DNA from: Streptomyces sp. Q6
Lineage (GTDB): Bacteria; Actinomycetota; Actinomycetes; Streptomycetales; Streptomycetaceae
Assembly (NCBI RefSeq): GCF_036967205.1
Contig: NZ_CP146022.1
Span: 6,882,001 to 6,946,000, forward strand
Length of the DNA: 64,000 nt
Direction: 5' to 3'
Within the stretch, counting starts at the first letter, position 1; the number at the start of each line of letters is the position of its first letter. Positions 60,897-64,000 of the stretch are shown here, piece by piece. The translations under genes and the position numbers were made by a program. The notes below the pieces were generated by a model. That model searched no databases. It was not told the DNA's origin and saw nothing but the letters and a program-made list of their open reading frames with translations.

Positions 60897-61026
60897 GCCC
60901 GTACCCCGTAACGCAGTTGAGCCGCAAATACGGTTAATGCCCATAAGTGCGTGTCGTCAGTTAAGTCCCATATCGGCGTGGATAGTTTGCGCGGACCGAC
61001 ACAGCTGAGAGTGGGCAGGGACTGCC

Positions 61027-61770
<744 letters not shown>

Positions 61771-61789
61771 CGGGGGAGTGGAGCACCTG

Positions 61790-62701
61790 ATGATCGCCAA
61801 GTCGCTGCGGCTGCTCGCCGCGCTCCTCGTGACGGCCGCCGCCGCCACCGCCTGCGGCAAGGAGGGCTCCCCTCCCGTCAAGGGACCGTCCGCCGCCGAA
61901 CTGCCCAAGTACCCGATCGCGCAAGGGTTCTCGCTGCCCGACTCCGCGACGTGGAAGAAGGCGAAGAAGCGCGGCCACTTCGTCGTCGGCGCCAAGGAGG
62001 ACCAGCCGTACCTCGGCGAGAAGAACCCCGCCAACGGCGTCTACTCGGGCTTCGACATCGAGATCGCCAAGATGGTCTCCGCCTCCCTCGGCCTCGACCC
62101 GAAGAAGATCGCCTTCAAGACGATCGCCTCCGCGAACCGCGAGACCGCCCTCCAGAACGGGCAGATCGACTACTACGTCGGCACGTACACCATCAACGAC
62201 AACCGCAAGAAGCTCGTCGGCTTCGGCGGCCCCTACTACATGGCCGGCCAGTCGCTGCTCGTGCGCAGCGACGAGGAAGACATCCACGGCCCGGACGACC
62301 TCGCCGGCCGGCGCGTCTGCTCGGCGGCGGGTTCGACCCCGTACCAGCGCATCCAGGCCGACTACCCGAAGGCCGAACTCGTCGCGTACGACACGTACTC
62401 GATCTGTGTCGACAACCTGCTGACCTACCAGGTCGACGCGGTCACCACCGACGACGCGATCCTGCTCGGCTACGCGGCCAAGGTGCCCGACGAGCTGAAG
62501 CTGGTCGGCAAGCCGTTCTCGCAGGAGCCCTACGGCGTCGGCGTCCCCAGGAGCGACGACGCGCTGCGGTTCGCCGTCGACGACGCGCTCCGGCAGCGCG
62601 AGGACGACGGGGACTGGCACAAGGCCTACGACGCGACGCTCGGCCTGTCCGGCGTGCCCGCCCCGAAGCCGCCCGCCATCGACCGCTACCCGGCGAACTG
62701 A
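61790..62701 (+). CDS. gluB: Glutamate-binding lipoprotein of the ABC transporter
   Basis: The 303-residue protein has a lipoprotein signal (LRLLAALLVTAAAATACGK; Cys near residue 21) and a family 3 extracellular binding domain (HFVVGAKEDQPYLGEKNPANGVYSGFDIEIAKMV, KTIASANRETALQNGQIDYYVGTYTINDNRKKLVGFGGPYY, VTTDDAILLGYAA). The Arg in NRETAL and the Asp in TTDDAIL are the usual amino-acid ligands. ATG 61790 has GGAG seven bases before it; GTG 61778 is an upstream alternative. It starts 19 bases after the ATPase stop. Confidence 0.9.
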   Translation: MIAKSLRLLAALLVTAAAATACGKEGSPPVKGPSAAELPKYPIAQGFSLPDSATWKKAKKRGHFVVGAKEDQPYLGEKNPANGVYSGFDIEIAKMVSASLGLDPKKIAFKTIASANRETALQNGQIDYYVGTYTINDNRKKLVGFGGPYYMAGQSLLVRSDEEDIHGPDDLAGRRVCSAAGSTPYQRIQADYPKAELVAYDTYSICVDNLLTYQVDAVTTDDAILLGYAAKVPDELKLVGKPFSQEPYGVGVPRSDDALRFAVDDALRQREDDGDWHKAYDATLGLSGVPAPKPPAIDRYPAN

Positions 62702-62712
62702 GGAGGCGTCAC

Positions 62713-63357
62713 GTGAATGTCCTGACCGACAACTTCTCGACGTACTGGAAAGGCTTCCTCGGTACGGTCGAACTCACCGTCTACGCCTCGGTCCTTGCGC
62801 TGGTCCTCGGGTTCGTCATGGCCTCGTTCCGCGTCGCGCCCGTCGGCTCCTTCCGGGCCTTCGGGACGGCATGGGTCACCGTGCTGCGCAACACCCCGCT
62901 GACGCTGCTGTTCTTCGCCGTGCTGCTCGGTCTGCCGCGCTTCGGACTCGTGCTGCCCTTCACCGTGTTCGCGGTCCTGGCGCTCGGCTGCTACACCTCG
63001 GCGTTCATCTGCGAGGCGCTGCGCTCCGGCATCAACACCGTGCCCCGGGGGCAGGGCGAGGCGGCCCGCAGTCTCGGGATGACGTTCAGCCAGACCCTGG
63101 CTCACGTGATCCTGCCGCAGGCCTTCCGGTCCGTGATCCCGCCCGTCGGCTCCACGCTCATCGCGCTCGCCAAGAACTCGGCGATCGCGGGCGCCTTCAG
63201 CGTCACCGAGCTGCTCGGCACGTACAAGACGCTCAGTGAGCTCGGCTACAACATCATCTGGACGTTCGTCTGGATCGCGCTCGGCTACCTCGTCATCACG
63301 CTCGCCATCAGCGCGCTCTTCAACATCCTCGAGAAGCGCTGGGGAGTCGCCCGATGA
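62713..63357 (+). CDS. gluC: Glutamate ABC transporter permease (GluC type)
   Basis: The 214-residue permease has the HisMQ-type layout with helices from FLGTVELTVYASVLALVLGFVMA on, the coupling segment EAARSLGMTFSQTLAHVILPQAFRSVIPPVGS and LAKNSAIAGAFSVTELLG. It forms a heterodimer with the next gene's product. GTG 62713 follows GGAGG at seven bases; its TGA overlaps the next ATG (ATGA). Confidence 0.92.
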   Translation: MNVLTDNFSTYWKGFLGTVELTVYASVLALVLGFVMASFRVAPVGSFRAFGTAWVTVLRNTPLTLLFFAVLLGLPRFGLVLPFTVFAVLALGCYTSAFICEALRSGINTVPRGQGEAARSLGMTFSQTLAHVILPQAFRSVIPPVGSTLIALAKNSAIAGAFSVTELLGTYKTLSELGYNIIWTFVWIALGYLVITLAISALFNILEKRWGVAR

Positions 63358-64000
63358 AAGCCCTCGACCACAGCGCCACCGCCCTCTACGACATCCCGGG
63401 CCCGAAGACCGAACGCCGGCACAAGCTCTACGGCCTCCTCTCGACGCTCGCCGTGCTCGCCCTGGCCGGCTGGATCCTCTACCTCCTGTTCGACACCGAC
63501 CAGTTCACGCACACGAAGTGGATGCCCTTCGAGTACAAGGGCATCCAGGAACTGCTGCTCCGCGGGCTGGGCAACACGCTGAAGGCCTTCGCCCTCGCGG
63601 CCGTGCTCTCCCTCGTCCTCGGCACCGTGCTCGCCGTCGGACGGCTCTCCGACCACCGGCCGGTGCGCTGGATCGCCACGCTGTTCGTCGAGTTCTTCCG
63701 CGCGATGCCGGTCCTCGTGATGATCTTCTTCATCTACGTGGCCCTCAAGGTCGAGCCGCTGCCCGCGCTCGTCACCGGACTGGCGCTCTACAACGGCTCC
63801 GTGCTCGCCGAGGTGTTCCGCTCCGGCATCAACTCGGTGGAGCGCGGGCAGCGCGAGGCGGCGTACGCGCTCGGCATGCGCAAGACGCAGGTCATGGCGC
63901 ACGTGCTGGTGCCGCAGGCGGTACGGGCCATGCTGCCGGCCATCATCAGCCAGCTGGTGGTCGCCCTGAAGGACACCTCGCTCGGCTATCTGATCACCTA
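63354..64000 (+). CDS. gluD: Glutamate ABC transporter permease (GluD type), cut by the window edge
   Basis: From ATG 63354, overlapping the gluC stop by four bases, the frame stays open to the right edge (215 codons visible, no stop). It begins MKALDHSATALYDIPGPKTERR, with helices LYGLLSTLAVLALAGWILYLL, AFALAAVLSLVLGTVLAV and VMIFFIYVAL. The coupling segment is REAAYALGMRKTQVMAHVLVPQAVRAMLPAIISQLVVALKDTSLGYLIT, as in amino-acid permeases. About 60-90 residues should lie beyond the edge. Confidence 0.9.
   Translation, partial: MKALDHSATALYDIPGPKTERRHKLYGLLSTLAVLALAGWILYLLFDTDQFTHTKWMPFEYKGIQELLLRGLGNTLKAFALAAVLSLVLGTVLAVGRLSDHRPVRWIATLFVEFFRAMPVLVMIFFIYVALKVEPLPALVTGLALYNGSVLAEVFRSGINSVERGQREAAYALGMRKTQVMAHVLVPQAVRAMLPAIISQLVVALKDTSLGYLIT

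Overview
The window looks like a chromosomal segment of a Streptomyces or very close relative. The DNA is strongly GC-rich throughout. Many starts are GTG or TTG, and several promoters appear to give leaderless transcripts. Gene families typical of the genus are present: DUF5955-, DUF5994- and DUF6278-type proteins, an SCO5918-type protein, an RNase Sa-like secreted ribonuclease and an allantoinase/allantoicase/AllR locus. No tRNA, rRNA, CRISPR array, integrase or transposase was seen.

Left part (1-28 kb): mostly core-like genes. These are a truncated gene at the left edge, a C39-like cysteine peptidase, an alanine-type aminotransferase with a divergent HxlR regulator, a von Willebrand A protein with a membrane partner, and a HipA-like kinase. 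A purine-degradation and glyoxylate block follows: malate synthase, a MobA-like nucleotidyltransferase, then the IclR-type regulator allR divergent from allantoinase and allantoicase. Inside that block sit a MocR-type regulator, a frameshifted universal stress protein and a two-component system divergent from a two-gene ABC transporter. Next come a short-chain dehydrogenase, an EamA transporter, a guanyl-specific ribonuclease, a second two-component system, a ROK-type regulator, a cytochrome P450 and a thioesterase.

Middle (27-41 kb): a sugar-uptake and catabolism regulon with a Gfo/Idh/MocA oxidoreductase, a GntR/HutC regulator, two paralogous substrate-binding lipoproteins, a permease, an ATPase, a ROK sugar kinase and a membrane protein. 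TGTCC(T/G)GACA-like sites recur in front of three of these units. A cold-shock unit follows (CspA-like protein, DEAD-box helicase, small CBS-type protein, SCO5918-type protein), with striking terminators and a hairpin that could mask the helicase ribosome binding site. A long, probably structured leader then precedes a small MerR-like regulator that converges with a ComB-like phosphatase.

Accessory part (41-55 kb): two DUF5994 paralogues flank a fatty-acid desaturase. Beyond them lies a visibly less GC-rich stretch (about 45.3-51.4 kb) bounded by decayed genes: a methyltransferase remnant on the left and a collapsed pair of NUDIX genes on the right. It holds a PQQ-type beta-propeller protein, a C39-fold-like protein that lacks the catalytic Cys segment, and an operon of MFS exporter, xylose-isomerase-like TIM barrel and methyltransferase. 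Just right of it is a translationally coupled unit of a 42-residue peptide, a NUDIX protein and an ABC exporter. These two loci are the best candidates for an undescribed system, possibly peptide or small-molecule biosynthesis and export.

Right part (55-64 kb): a fused PcaD-PcaC enzyme (beta-ketoadipate pathway), a metallo-beta-lactamase-fold protein, an isochorismatase-like protein under a palindrome-rich promoter, exonuclease III, a secreted SGNH esterase, a DUF6278 protein and a glutamate-type amino-acid ABC transporter (ATPase, binding protein, two permeases) whose last gene runs off the right edge.
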